From the NCBI RefSeq assembly GCF_033115175.1, contig NC_084827.1, positions 175,709,401 through 175,773,400 of the forward strand: a stretch of 64,000 bases of DNA. Direction: 5' to 3'. The position numbers and the translations under genes are program-made. The notes below the pieces were generated by a model. That model ran no database searches and had not been told where the DNA came from. It was given only the letters and a program-made list of their open reading frames with translations. Source of the DNA: Lepus europaeus (lineage: Eukaryota > Chordata > Mammalia > Lagomorpha > Leporidae). The number at the start of each line of letters is the position of its first letter. Position 1 is the stretch's first letter. This document shows positions 49,086-60,810 of this stretch, one piece after another.

Positions 49086-50249
49086 AAAATTCACAAAACA
49101 TGAGCTTCAACCTCTCTGTCATCATTTTTCATGTATCCAGGAACTAAAGGAAAAAAATAAAGCAAAGGAATCATGTGGCAATTGTATGTGAATCTTGGAT
49201 GCCGTTCCTCTCTGTAACATATACAAACGTCATGTCGAAGTGACTGTCTTAAAATACAAATGGCATTTTTGGACTACATGGCTGGCCCTCTGTGTATCTG
49301 GGAATTCAACCAGCCTTGAGCCAAAACTATTTGGGGGAAAAAATTGCATCTATGCTGAACACGAAGTGACATTTGTCTTGTCCTTACTTGCTAAGCAATG
49401 CGGTGTGACAACCATTTACACGGCACTGCCTGTGACGATTTAAAGTGTGCAGCAGGATGAGCTCAGGTTATATGGAGACATCATCTTCCATAGGGGACTT
49501 GAGCATCTGGGAATTTTGGTGTCTGTGGTGGGGAGGGGGATGCCTGGGACCCATCCCCTACAGACAAGGACAACTGTATATGCATTTATAGTATATATCG
49601 TCAACACCAGATATTACATGTGTTATATTATGTCTAGTTGTTCTATATAGTATATGAAGATAGGGTATTAGAGTATATGTTTATTCTATGTGATATACTA
49701 CGTACACTTAGCCATAGAGTTTGGCAATCTGCTTTCGTCATCAATAACCTGTTGGACTATCTTTTCGTGGCAATATGGATATGCCAACAGCATCGTTTTT
49801 TCTTCTTTGTAGACTAACATGCAGTTGTAAGACATGATGTAGAGATTCCGTGTGTATTCTCCCGGTTTCCCCAATGGTGACAACTTGATACTGATGTTGG
49901 TTCAACCCTTAGATCCTACAAGGATTTCTCCAGTTGTGTGTATGTGTGCATGTGTGTGTGTTCACGTGGGATTTTATGCCACCTCCTTTGTAGTGCCCGA
50001 ATCGCACTGTGTGGGTACAGCTCAGGACGCTCCCCTCTCTCCTTGCTGGACTGGAATCAGGGTGCTGTCGCTGCAGGGGAAGGAACTGTCACCCAAGCAG
50101 CAGAAGCAGTCAGGGAGTCCGGCACCCGTGCAGAGACGGTGCCGGCTTCCGAGTTGGTGGCCCCAGGGGCCCAGTGACCCAGTCAAGGGCCCAGTTCTCG
50201 CCTCCTCTCTGCTGGGCCACCCTCGATATTGGTTTCACTCTCAGGCTGG

Positions 50250-50365
50250 TAGCAAGCAGTTCCACTAATAATTCTCAATTATTTTCTTGGGATAAAATCC
50301 TAGAAGTGGAATTGCTGGGTCAAAGAGTATGTACACCTTTAAGGTTTTGATAACGTGTTTGATTT
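50250..50365 (+). repeat. Ancient L1 (L1M-type) fragment
   Basis: AAATCCTAGAAGTGGAATTG, CTGGGTCAAAGAGTATG and CACCTTTAAGGTTTTGATAA are hallmark phrases of old mammalian L1 sequence. Flanking AT-rich sequence from about 49690 is probably part of it. Confidence 0.75.
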
Positions 50366-50473
50366 GGCTTTTTAAGTAGATGTTCAGGGGCCAACTTCCT
50401 TCCTCCGGTCCTAGCTTACTCTAAGCTCAGACCGGTCACTTCCGGTTGGATAATTCCTTCTCCTGTGTTCCAG

Positions 50474-50613
50474 ACCACATCCAGGACCCCGAGGAGCAGC
50501 TGGCCCTGACAGCCGTGTTTCCCAATGGAGCCTGTGAGGACCTCACCAGTGGGTTAAAAGCCTGTGATGGAGTCGTCCACACTCGCGCTGAGCCCACCAG
50601 AGACTCGAGATGA
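50474..50613 (+). CDS. C2orf72: C2orf72, last coding exon
   Basis: Starts in phase 1 (G + AC gives Asp): [20 protein letters not shown], then [26 protein letters not shown] and TGA at 50611-50613. Human ends LTAIFPNGDCDDL...[18 protein letters not shown] as I recall, so orthology and the stop are secure. Confidence 0.94.
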
Positions 50614-50837
50614 AGGCTGGACCATAGGGCTGACCTTGGCCCTGACCTACGGGCTGGGTCCTGGTTCCTCTCACTGAGCCCGCATCTCACTGTTGACCAC
50701 AGTGGCGACTGCAAAGACCCCTCCGGCCAGGGGCTGCCATGTTCACCGTCACCAGTCAGGCCGCGGGACAAAGCCGACCTAAGAGAAGTCTCCTCCCCAC
50801 TTAGCATTGGCTCCCTTGCTGGTCACAGTGAGGTCGG

Positions 50838-51070
50838 TTTGTCTCTCTGTGCCTCAGTTTCTCTAAGCCAGTGAGACAGACGGCTCCCCTCGGGGCTCCG
50901 CCATACTGTGGCCTCCTGGGTGTGTTTGCAGTGCTCTGGACACGTGCCCCAGAGTGCAGCTGGCAGGGTCCCTGAGCCACAAGTCATCAGGTCAGAGGTG
51001 TGACCTTGAACATGTTGTCGCTCCGTCTGAGCCTCCTGCTTCCCCAGTGCACGGGGGAGCTGCCAGCTCT
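50838..51070. repeat. MIR-like fragments
   Basis: TGTGCCTCAGTTTCTCTAAG and GTGTGACCTTGAACATGTTG, with CTGAGCCTCCTGCTTCCCC, are MIR flank phrases. They may be two pieces in opposite orientations. Confidence 0.5.
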
Positions 51071-52311
51071 GTCGCTTTCTCCAACCACGGGCCAGGCCCC
51101 CTTCCAGGCCGCACTGGAAACAAGTGCTTGTATAAGGAGGAAGGTCACTGTGCCTGTGGGGCTTCCCTGGCACTGAGTGGACATCCCGCAATGTGCAGCC
51201 ACAGTCTCCAACAGCAAAGAACTGGTCCTCTAAAACGTCAGGGTGACACCTCTGAGAAACTGGAGGAACCGAGCGCTTCTGCCTTCAAATTCTAGGAAGG
51301 ATCGCCTGGAACACAATGGCCTGGCTTCCTGGGACCTTGGCTCTCGGAGCAGGCCAGGGCCACAGCCCTCCGTGAGCCGCAGGGCAGGGACAGAAATAGC
51401 TGTGCGTGCCTGTGAGAAGAAAGGGCCTCTCTCTCTTTCTCATGTCGACGTTGCTTGTCTGTGCCAAGTTCTTTGAGGATAAGAATGCTGGGAGCTGCCC
51501 ATGGCACCCAACAGAAGGAAAGCCGAGGGCAGTAGGGCCCAGCACTGGCTCTAGGTCTCAGGTCTTAGCCAAGGTCAAAGCAGGCACAGCCCCGAGGTTC
51601 TTGCAGTCCTTTCTCTGTGTCTGAGCCAGACAGGGTAGAGGAGTTTCTCCTGCAGCCAGGACGGCCATCTGTTCTCTCACAGAGGGAACCCTGGATTACC
51701 CCGTGGCCTTCCTTGCCTGTCCCTGTAGGAGTGTGGCATCTTCAGAAAGGCAAGAGCAGTCCTGGTTCTCCCTAGCGGGAAGCACTGTCCAAGTGAAGTC
51801 GCAGAATTCATCCACTAGCGCACACGGCTCCCAGCAGATACACCACTGTGCCTACTCTGGGCCTAGCACCCCGCGAGGTGCTGCCTCTCTGATTAGCTAT
51901 GCCAGCTCTCACGATGGCGGTGCCAACGTTTGGAACGAGGAAGCATCTTTGGCTGATGTGTGGAAGGGACAGACCCTGCCTACCTGGTGGCTCAGTTTCT
52001 TCCCCGTAATAGGGAGCCCAATGCTGGGGAGGTGGGGGGATGAGCGGATATCTTTGAGGTTGGCCGGCTGCAGGCGTTTCAATTATGCGGGGCTGTCACC
52101 CACACGAGGGCCCAGCTGGCTTCCTTCTGCACGAGAAAGAAGTCAAGGGACTTCGAGTCCTTGGTTCTACTGATTTTGTTTCAAAATGGGGAGACTGGTG
52201 TTTTTGAAGCTGCTGTATCTTTCCATTTTGTTATTAATTTCTTTATAGTAATTCCAATGGAGTGTTATTATTTGGTGGTCGGGGGGAGGAGCCTGCCTTA
52301 AGTTAGAAATT

Positions 52312-52661
52312 TGGCCAGCGCCGCAGCTCACTAGGCTAATCCTCTACCTGCGGCACTGGCACACCAGGTTCTAGTCCCGATCGGGGCGCCGGATTCTGTC
52401 CCGGTTGCCCCTCTTCCAGGCCAGCTCTCTGCTGTGGCCCGGGAGTGCAGTGGAGGATGTCCCAAGTGCTTGGGCCCTGCACCCACATGGGAGACCAGGA
52501 GAAGCACCTGGCTCCTGGCTTCGGATCAGTGCGGTGCGCCAGCCACAGCGTGCCAGCTGTGGCGGCCATTGGAGGGTGAACCAACGGCAAAGGAGGATCT
52601 TTCTCTCTGTCTCTCTCTCTCTCACTATCCACTCTGCCTGTCAAAAAAAAAAAAAAAAGGA
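52312..52661 (+). repeat. C-SINE (GGCTAATCC subfamily)
   Basis: Little-diverged full-length copy (GCCAGCGCCGCAGCTCACTA to CTCTGCCTGTCAAAA). A likely short target duplication GAA(A)TTTG lies on both sides. Confidence 0.92.
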
Positions 52662-53327
52662 ATTTGTCTAAGGAGGAGCAGCAGGGTTTAAAAATCTTTT
52701 GGTGTTTGTTTCCAATATTTGAAACTTAAGGGATTGCACACACAAAAAAATGCATATCTAGTGTTCGGGTAGAGGAGGGAAGCTGTTTCCTGCAGTTCAC
52801 CCCTGCCTTTCTTGGGACCCCTCACGCCTTCCCCCCTGCACCTCACTGCCTGCTCCTGGCACAGGCAAGGATTGGCTCAGCAGTCTTGTCTACAGGTGGT
52901 GTGCACGTGAGTTCCTCGTGGTCTTTGGTGTCTCCTGGAACCAGCTGACGGTCCTGTGTGCTGGACTTGGGTGCTGCCTCCCAGTGGCTACAACAGGACT
53001 CACAGCCCAGCCATCCCGCCTGGGACGTGGCCACTGCAGGCTCTCTCCTTGGAAGGATGTCTCTCTGGGGTTTTCTAGCAGGCAGAAGAGCCCAGTGCCA
53101 CCGGGGGGATGATCTCGGTGGTGGGTCTCTTTCTTGGAGAACTTTAAAAAGGCCTGAAGGTTGGGTGGGCCTGCAGAAGGCAGATGCGCTGTGTTAGGTC
53201 GGTGGTCCTTAGGAGCCATTGTTGGGGGACCTGCACCCGGGCCACAAGCTGGGCCCTCGGTTTCTAATCCTTGTAATCTGGCAATAGTTTTGCTACTCCT
53301 GGCTGGAATGGCTAATTCTTTATATGT

Positions 53328-53333
53328 AATAAA
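53328..53333 (+). terminator. Candidate C2orf72 polyadenylation signal
   Basis: AATAAA about 2.7 kb after the stop, in unique sequence just before an old SINE. I infer it from position only. Confidence 0.4.
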
Positions 53334-53402
53334 ACCATGCAGCACTTCATTGGTATCCTATCAAAACACAAAATAGATTTTTCCCCTTCGCTTTGTTTTG
53401 TT

Positions 53403-53678
53403 CAGATTTCATTTGAGAGGCAGAGTGAGAGAGAGAGAGGAGATTCCATCTGCTTGTTCGCTCCCCAAATGACTGCAATAGCCAGGGCTCGGCCAGGCTG
53501 AAGCAAGGAACCAGGAACTCCATGTGGGTCTTCCACATGGGTGGCAGAAACCCAAGTGTTTGAGCCAGCACCTGCTGCTCCCCGGGTGCATTAGCTGGAA
53601 GGCGGATAGGAACCGGTGCTTTGATGTGGATGCAGGTGTCCCAGGTAGCGGCTCAATCCACTGCTCCAACACCCACCC
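53403..53678 (-). repeat. Old C-SINE
   Basis: Diverged minus-strand copy (CAGATTTCATTTGAGAGGCA to CCACTGCTCCAACACCCA). Confidence 0.75.
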
Positions 53679-56600
53679 ATAAGCAAATATTTAAAGAGGT
53701 TTTAACGATTGTATTCAGCACACAATACTGTGCGTGTGTACACACAGTTGGCCTTCTCTGAGTCTCCTGGACCCGTGGTAATATCTGTGTCATGGTGTCT
53801 CTTTCAAAGGCTGCCTCACTCGCCAAACCCAGGCATACCTGCGAAGGGGCGAGAGTGGAGGCCCCCAGCCTGGAACTTGAAAGAGCCCCTCTGACCCTGG
53901 CAGAGAGCCACGTGCCAGCACTCCGCCACGGAGACCCAGTGCACCTGAAAGCTGTCCCAGTCCAGGGTGACCTGGACTTTGTCCTGTTTGTGTGAGTGTA
54001 GGAAGCTGGCTCTTTGTACCCAAGCACGGCAGGTGCCCTCTGACCTGCTTGTGTGGGTTAGTTAACAAGCACTGCGACCGACGTGGAATGTGGCCTGGGC
54101 AGTTAGCCACTGGTGTCACCTGGCAGTTCTGGGGGAAATGGGCGCAAGGCAGGGTGGATGACCAGCAGCCTTTCTAGAGCCTTCCAATACTTTTGACCCC
54201 CGGGCTGGAGCCCTAGGATTGCCTCATTTCGGAGGCTGTCTGGGTGGGGGCAGAGGCAGAGGTTGCCCCACTGGGCTGGGCCGTGGTCCACAGGGTAGTG
54301 GGATCCCTTTTTGGGGGGCCAGGGTGTTGGACAGCTCAGACCCAAAGTGGCGCTGGGGCTGCTGTGGGGAACCTTGTCTGGGTTTCTCCCTGGGCGAAAT
54401 TTGGAGACTCGTGTGTTGGAGCTGGGTCTAAAGTCTTGGTTCAGGCTCGCTGTTGCCTGCTCAGCCCTTGGCTGGCATCGTTAGCGCTTAACCGAGTCCC
54501 CAGTCACCAAGCCTGCATTTTTTGAGTCCTAGTTGCAAAAGCAGAGTCCCTGTTTCAGAGCCCTAAGTTCCTTCTCTTCCTGGCTGGGAAGCGAGGTTTG
54601 CTGAGTGTTGCCTTGACCGTGACCCTAAGCCCAGACCGAGCTCCTGCTGAGCATCCTGCAGGAGCAGCACATCCTCCAGTACCCGTGGCCACCAGCGCAG
54701 CCTCTCCCAGCCCCTGGCTCGCTGACAGGACCAGGGGTCTCACCTCCTGCCACTGCCCGTCCTGCTGGTCTAGCACCAGCAAACAGTGACGAGAGCCGCA
54801 GGTGAGAGCCGCTTCACGATACATTGTATGTAGCCCAGAATATCTAAAATAGTATTGCAACTCTAAACTGTTAGTGAGACATTGTGTGTTCTGCCTTATG
54901 AGCTGGGTCTTTGAATCTCAGGGCATTTTCACACTTCTGATTCAGAAATTCAGTTTTCATCAGGCCTACCTCGTTTGGACCTGGATTCCCTGACATTTAG
55001 AATTGTAAAAAATCCACACCCTCAGATTGTTTTAGATACACTTAAACTGTTTTCCAGAAGCTGAGCTGAGTATCTTGATTTAAATTCCAGTTAATTAAAA
55101 TGAAATACGGTTGAGAACTCAGTTCCTCGGTGGCTATGGGCACAGCACCATGGCTGGTGGTCACCACCTTGGACAGCACTGGGGACGAGGGGAGATGCCA
55201 GGGACCATAAATGGGGGTACCCTGTGGTTCCTGAGACAACTGGTCCCCAGCTGCACTTGCTCAGAGCTGGCCGGTCACCCCAGCGCCCCAGCAGGCAAGG
55301 CCCAGGACAGGAGGTGCCATCTGGGGCTTAATCCTTAGGGGGCAGAGAACCTGGTTCCCTCCGTGGCTTCACAGATCCACTTGTGCCTTCGTCTGCCCAG
55401 ACCAATTCCAGCTGTGGTGCTGTCGCCGGAGACATCCAATCAGAGGCTCTTGTCCTCGTGCAAGAAAAGAATTTCCTACGTGAGGCAGGGAGGAGTGAGA
55501 GACATGCTCGCCAAGTGTAACGAAGACAACACTCCCGATGCACCAGGCGGGCATCTCAGCGAAGAACCCAGCCCAGCCTGCATTCAGACTGGAGTTTTTA
55601 TGGCTACAGGTAGGGGCTGTCCATGTCTCCTTCCCCCTCTCTCTTCTTGGGCATTGGTGGGTGGAGAGATTTGTGGGTGTGGAATTCCTGAAATTCCTCC
55701 CAGGACTTGATCAGCACAGCTGCACCCCCATACACACTCCCACCTCCCCAAATCCCCAGCCTTACCCACCCCGAGGGCTGGACCCCGCCCCCCCCCCCAT
55801 GAGGTTCTAGAACATGGACAAGACTTTCAGTGCACAAATGCTGGCCTGCTTCCAAGGCTTACTTCTACATTGTTTTCTCGTTCTGATGGGGAGATTGTCT
55901 TCGCACAAGAGAGAAACCAGAGGAATTCAGACACCAGAGAGAGCAGTGGGAAGCAAGGTAGCAAGGTTTAATGGGGCAGGGCATCCATCAGAACGGATGG
56001 GACAGAATCCGAGAGACGCTGCCCAGTTATCCCGACTGGGGAAGGCAAGGTCACACGGTTCAATGGAGAGAATACACCCGGTAGGCCAGGCGGGCGGCTC
56101 AGCAGACAGCCGAGGGCTGAGTGTGCGGTCTGTGTTCAGACTGGGGCTTGTGAAGAAAAAGGGTCCGATTCTTCCCACCTCCTCCTCCAACTCCAGGACA
56201 AAGGGTCTGCTCGCTGTGAATTGGGTAAAATTCCTCCCAAGGTTTCACTGCTCAGTGCTATCAGGCTGGGAGGCCCACCTGGCACCGGGCAGAGGACCTC
56301 CCCTAGGGCACCTGCCTTGGAGGAAGGAGGTTATCAGGCCGGGAGACCCATTTGGTGCTGGGGAGAGAAGAGTCTCTGTGCGCTGAGACCACCTGGAAAG
56401 TCACCAGTTACGCGGGTGTGGGCAGGACTTTGTGACGTAAAATCCTGGGCTGCTTCCAAGGTGAGCTTCTGCACAAGCTTGGATTTCCTTAGGCACCTGC
56501 CACACACATGGGCTAATTTCTAACTTCACAATTCCACCGCACGGAAAGCCCCGTTTTCTTCAGCCCCTCTGACGCACACAGGCTAACAACGTCTACCTTG

Positions 56601-56941
56601 CTGCCTAACAGCGCCTGTCTCTGCTCAAACACCCATTCATCAGAGGCCCTGGGCCACCAGCTGTGTCTCACACCTTTCCTCCCATGAAGCAATGTTTTTA
56701 TTCTAGAAGCACGAGGCACGCGTGTCGTGTGTGAGATGGCCCCCGCCTCTGGCTGACTCATCCTAAGCCCTGCTCTGTGCCTCCCAGGGGCTGGCCAGGT
56801 GGGCGGCTCCATCGCCTTTGCAGCACAGGCTGGGACAGCTCCCCTGACACCCACGGCCACAGCCCTGCTAAAACGGGGAACGGGGATTTCACTCAGGCCC
56901 CTTCCTCCAAAAGCAATCAAGTTGGGTACTTCATGGGAGCC
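53679..56941. other. Intergenic; LTR-like repeats in the second half
   Basis: 53.7-55.4 kb is unique with no gene recognised. From about 55430 two related dispersed-repeat pieces occur (next entry). Open frames here, up to 190 codons at 55814-56386, run through them and are not called as genes. Confidence 0.4.
55430..56400 (-). mobile_element. Two LTR-like fossil fragments
   Basis: Pieces at about 55430-55620 and 55840-56400 share CACCAGGCGGGC/GGCCAGGCGGGC, CTCAGC, then CATTCAGACTGGAG/TGTTCAGACTGGGG and a CTTCG/TCGTGCAAGA segment. Read on the minus strand, the second has ATTAAACCTTGCT, typical of an LTR polyadenylation region. No viral coding sequence is seen, and the family was not identified. 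Confidence 0.4.
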
Positions 56942-57028
56942 CTTTAAAGATCTATTTTATTTAGTTGAAAGACAGAATGACAGAGAGGGAGAGAGGGAGA
57001 GAGAGAGGGAGAGAGAAAGAGAGAGAGA

Positions 57029-57071
<43 letters not shown>

Positions 57072-57245
57072 TCTGGTTCACTCCCCAAATGGCCTTAAGG
57101 CTGGGGCTGGACCAGGCCAAAGGCAGGAGCCAAGAGCTTTCTCTGGGTCTCCCACGGTGCAGGGGCCCAAGCACATGTGCCATCTTCCGCTGCTTTCCCA
57201 GGTGCGTTAGCAGGGAGCTGGATCAGAAGTGGAGCAGCCAGCAGG
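56942..57245 (-). repeat. C-SINE with (GA)n expansion
   Basis: Minus-strand copy starting TTAAAGATCTATTTTATTTA. GA repeats at about 56985-57068 replace part of the pyrimidine segment. It is truncated near AGTGGAGCAGCCAG. Confidence 0.85.
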
Positions 57246-58439
57246 TATAAATGTCTGTAGGCTTGGGGGTGGTGGCCACAGGGCTGGCCTCCTTCCCGCG
57301 GTCTCCACCTTCTAGAGCGTGCTGCCTCCACCAGTGGGCACTCAGAGAGGTCGCCAGGCGGCTCAGAAATGGACGCTGCTGAAGGAGGGGGCGCACTGGG
57401 CAAAGCAGCCAGGCCTTGGCTCCATTTCTTTCCTTTACCCCCACGAGTGCCCAGTCCAGCCCGTACCTGCGTGAGGCCCTGGCTGACGACCTTGGCTGGG
57501 CCTTGAGATATTTTGGGCCCCTCCTGAATTTGGAGGGAGACAGTGGGTGACCAGAGCACTCCCTGGAATTCTTCCTGTGAGCTCACCGCGTCCTAAAAAA
57601 TAAATTGCACTTGTGTTACACTCTTAGGGCAGGCGCCTCAGAGTCCGAGCCGTAGCCTTGTGGCGATAACTAACTGGTTATCCGTCCGTTCCTCCTGCAG
57701 GTCATTTATTGAGCACCTACTGTGTGCCTGACACTTTGACAGCAAAATGAGTGAGGCAAGGGCCTTGCACTTGAATAGTTCCCATCCAGCTGGGACATGA
57801 CAAGGCAGAGGCTGTGGGGGTACAGGGAGAGCAAGGCTTGACGCATAGCAAAGAGCAGGCACCAAGGTCGGAGAGAAGGTACCGGGGTGCAAGGCTGCTC
57901 TGGGGGCTGCAGGAGATCGAGTGGCTGGGATGTGGCATGGCAGGGCCAGAGCGGGGGCCGTAAGGATGGTGGGAGTCCTGGAGGGGCGGACCCTGCTCTA
58001 ATTTGCTTCTGTTGGCTTCCCTGGTTGTCTGCAGGATTGCACTGGACAACTGCGAGAGGCTGGGCAAGAAGTGGAGGCAGGAAGTGGGTGAGGGAGTGAG
58101 GCCTGGAGGCGGCTGGTGCTAAGGGGGCAGGAGCTGCTGCTGGGGGGGGGGGGGAGGGTCAAGGGCACCCAGGGTTCTGTTTCCCAGATCCATCTCCGCT
58201 GATGTCAGGCAGGAGCAGCTTGTAGGTTGGAGAGGTGTGAATGAATCATGGGGGCAGGGCTGCCGGGATTGGGGGGGGGGTCGGGGGTAACGTCTCGGGG
58301 GCCACCACCTCGTCCACAGCCATGGCAGGCATTGCTCTCTGTGTGGGAGAAGGGAGACTGAGAGGCCAGGAAATGAAACACTGGAAGGAAGACACAGAGA
58401 ACAGGGCCCGAGATGGAGGCCAAGCTCGGGAAGTAATGT
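57246..58439. other. Intergenic, mostly unique
   Basis: It contains an L2/MIR-like stretch at about 57695-57810. Poly-G runs lie at 58143-58153 and about 58270. No gene recognised. Confidence 0.4.
57695..57810. repeat. MIR/L2-type ancient repeat
   Basis: GTCATTTATTGAGCACCTAC, TGTGTGCCTGACACTTTGAC and a diverged downstream segment are typical of old L2/MIR sequence. Confidence 0.6.
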
Positions 58440-58963
58440 GAAGTGATGCTATAACTAGTACTGAAACAGTATTTTTATACTTTGTGTTTCTGTGTGGGTA
58501 CAAACTGATGAGGTCTTTACTAATTATATACTGAATTGATCTTCTGTATATAAAGAGAATTGGAAATGAAAAAAAACAACCTGGTGTTAAACTGGAAATG
58601 GCATAGAAAATTAATTAATTTTAAAAAAATATTATGTAGGATCTCTGTCTTTAATGTGCTGTACATTGTTATTTAATACTATAATTAGTACTCCAATGGT
58701 AGTTTTTTCACTTTATGTTGCTATATGGGGCAAACTGTTGAAATCTTTACCTAATATATACTAAACTGATCTTCTGTATATAAAGAGAATTGAAAATGAA
58801 TCTTTATGTGAATGGAAGGGGAGAGGGAGCGGGAAAGGGGAGGGTTGCGGGCGGGAGGGAAGTTATGGGAGGGGGGAAGCCATTGTAACCCATAAGCTGT
58901 ACTTTGGAAATTTATATTCATTAAATAAAAGTTTAATAAATGAAAAAAAAAAAAGATTGCCCT
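58440..58963 (+). repeat. Rabbit-type L1 3' UTR end
   Basis: The 3' end of a LINE-1: a GA/G-rich segment (GGGAGAGGGAGCGGGAAAGG), GAAGCCATTGTAACCCATAA, GCTGTACTTTGGAAATTTAT, ATTCATTAAATAAAAG and an A tail to 58953. No ORF2 is present, so it is a 5'-truncated insertion. A roughly 230-base segment is present twice in tandem (ATAACTAGTACT... from about 58450 and ATAATTAGTACT... from about 58681, each ending CTGTATATAAAGAGAATTG). Confidence 0.85.
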
Positions 58964-60400
58964 GGAGAAAGGGTGCAGAACGGACCCCAGAGGCTGAAGC
59001 TCAGGCCTGGGATAGTCAGCCTGCGGGGAGCGTGCAGCCCCCAGGCGAGGGGGCTGATCTGTGGCCACGCCCCTCGCACAGGTCCAAGGCTGACAGTGAC
59101 AAGTACAACATCCGAGTGGGAGACACGACCGTGTTCCCGCACGGAACGCTTCTCCCTGAGGCGCCCAGTGGCACACTGGCCGCCGTTGTCAAGCATTTTG
59201 AGTGCATTGCCAACATGGAAAACTCCAGAGATGTCCACAGAATTCTGGCTTCTGGCTTGTCCTGGAGAAAGCACTCACTCGCGTAGCCGGAATCCTGCAC
59301 GCTTGCCTGGCAACACCACGAGCTGAGCGCCGGCTTCGCTTTCCAGATGGAGCACTGGCTCTATTTTGCCACAGTCCCCGTCGTCCCCTACTGCTTCTTG
59401 GACACTGTCCGTTGCCATTCGCCATCCTGCTGAACGGGTATTTTCTTACCCTGGGCATCCCTCACTCACTCGTGTCCATGACCTGTTGGCACACGCGTGT
59501 GGAAGCGCCTCTGCTGAGCGAGACCTCAAATCCCCAATCTTTATTTTGCACGCTCGCTCCCTGGGGCTGTACCTTTCAGTTTGAGGTACTGGAAAAGGGT
59601 TCAATAACTTAATATGCTTGGAACAACCATAATTCAAGAAAACAAATTTTTACAAAATTTGCCCATCCACGCAAATGTATTAGCAACCACATTTCACTCC
59701 TTGGCCACCCTAAACCTTGACCTGTGCCACCAGCTTAGACTATTTTTCAGAAGGCCACAGAAAGAAGCTCAGGCCAATTAAAAATCAGCTTGATGGGGGC
59801 TGGTCATGCGGCCCAGGGGCCGGGCCACCGAGTGCCAGCTGCTCCGCCTCCCATCCAGCTCCTCCCCAGTGTGCCCGGGAACACTGTTCCATTTCTGAAG
59901 AGATCTTAGAAACCAGGGACCCATTGCTAGGAGGAAGGAGAGGAACTGCGCGGAGGGCGGGAAAAGATACTCGACTTCCCCACCCCTCTTTGGGAACTTT
60001 CATCACACAAGAAGTCCATTTTTATACTTCTGAGTTTCTAAACGCACTGATGTGTAGTATTAACTGTCCCAAAGGCAATGAAAAGCCTTCATTGTTGCAC
60101 TTTATCATTAATCAATGCCTACTCATTGATTCGGTACGATAACAAAGCACTTCTGTGAGGATTTCTTTTGAAGACAGAAAAAGAAAAGTCACTTTTCCCC
60201 AACTCCCCGTGTCGGCTGGGGAGCGCACTGCTGCAGGGAGACCTCCCAGCCAGCAGGTGGCAATGCGCGCGCCGCCCGCGCCTCCCCTGACACCCAGTCT
60301 CTGCACAATGGCGGGGGATCGTGGGGGCCTCTCTCTGCAGGTGGCCATCCTGATGCCTGTCCCCAGGTGCAAACCAGCGTCCGCACGGCTTCCGAGTTCT
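58964..60400. other. Upstream of PSMD1, no gene recognised
   Basis: Unique sequence. An open frame at 58957-59286 is not recognisable. It becomes CpG-rich after about 60200. Confidence 0.4.
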
Positions 60401-60591
60401 GACGCCGAGGAGGGCTAGCGAGAACAACGGGGCTCTCTGTGTAGCTTTTCCGGCGGGCTGCGGCGGGGCGCCGGCGTCTCAGAGCACGCAGCCCGGAGGC
60501 GGATTCGCTCCGGGCCGCAGGCGGGGCGGGGGGCAGCCCCGCGGCGGGCGGGGTCCTGGGTCGAAGCGAGCCGGCGGCCCGAGGAGGAGAC

Positions 60592-60600
60592 TGACTGAGC
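60592..60600 (+). promoter_or_regulatory. ARE core TGACTGAGC upstream of the PSMD1 ATG
   Basis: It matches TGACNNNGC, bound by NRF1 or NRF2 with small MAF proteins. It is 112 bases before the ATG. Proteasome subunit genes are known NRF1 targets. Occupancy here is inferred. Confidence 0.45.
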
Positions 60601-60711
60601 CGCGCACCGCGGAGCGTGAACGGGTCTCGGAGCTCTGGGGGCCCTGCTCTGACAGATCCGCGGCGCGGTCCGGACGGCGAGCGAGCCGACGCGCGAGTGC
60701 TGGGCGCAGCC

Positions 60712-60727
60712 ATGATTACCTCGGCCG
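60712..60727 (+). CDS. PSMD1: PSMD1 (26S proteasome non-ATPase subunit 1, Rpn2), first coding exon
   Basis: ATG ATT ACC TCG GCC G, then donor GTGAGT at 60728. It encodes MITSA plus one base, the start of the human protein MITSAAGIISLL as I recall it, where intron 1 falls at the same place. PSMD1 is the large scaffold subunit of the 19S proteasome base and carries proteasome/cyclosome repeats; nearly all of it lies outside this window. The very short peptide is weak by itself, but the ATG context (GCAGCCATGA), strong donor, CpG island and gene order after C2orf72 make the call firm. Confidence 0.88.
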
Positions 60728-60785
60728 GTGAGTGCGGCCGGGCGCCGGCGCCCGGAGGGAGGAGCCGCGGCCGCGCCGGCTTTTA

Positions 60786-60810
60786 GCTGAGTCAGGGCGG
60801 GTGACTGGGC
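60786..60810. promoter_or_regulatory. Two further ARE cores in PSMD1 intron 1
   Basis: GCTGAGTCA (60786-60794) is a reverse-oriented TGACNNNGC and contains the AP-1/NF-E2 core TGAGTCA. TGACTGGGC (60802-60810) is a forward match. They lie 59-83 bases after the first exon. Confidence 0.45.

Larger units (their letters stand above)
47222..50473 (+). other. C2orf72 intron 2
   Basis: It contains a MIR-like scrap (about 47275-47340), an old C-SINE (48783-49085) and AT-rich sequence at 48560-50370 that is probably old L1, clearest at 50250-50365. It ends at acceptor TCCTGTGTTCCAG. Confidence 0.75.
50614..53350 (+). other. Probable C2orf72 3' UTR and downstream sequence
   Basis: No coding exon follows the stop. 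The first clear AATAAA on the + strand is at 53328-53333 (TATATGTAATAAAACC), which would give a 3' UTR of about 2.7 kb including a C-SINE at 52312-52661. MIR-like sequence lies at about 50838-51070. An earlier non-canonical poly(A) site is possible. Confidence 0.4.

Noticed and set aside
55814-56386. 190-codon + frame
   Set aside because: It runs through LTR-like dispersed repeat sequence and matches no host protein I know.
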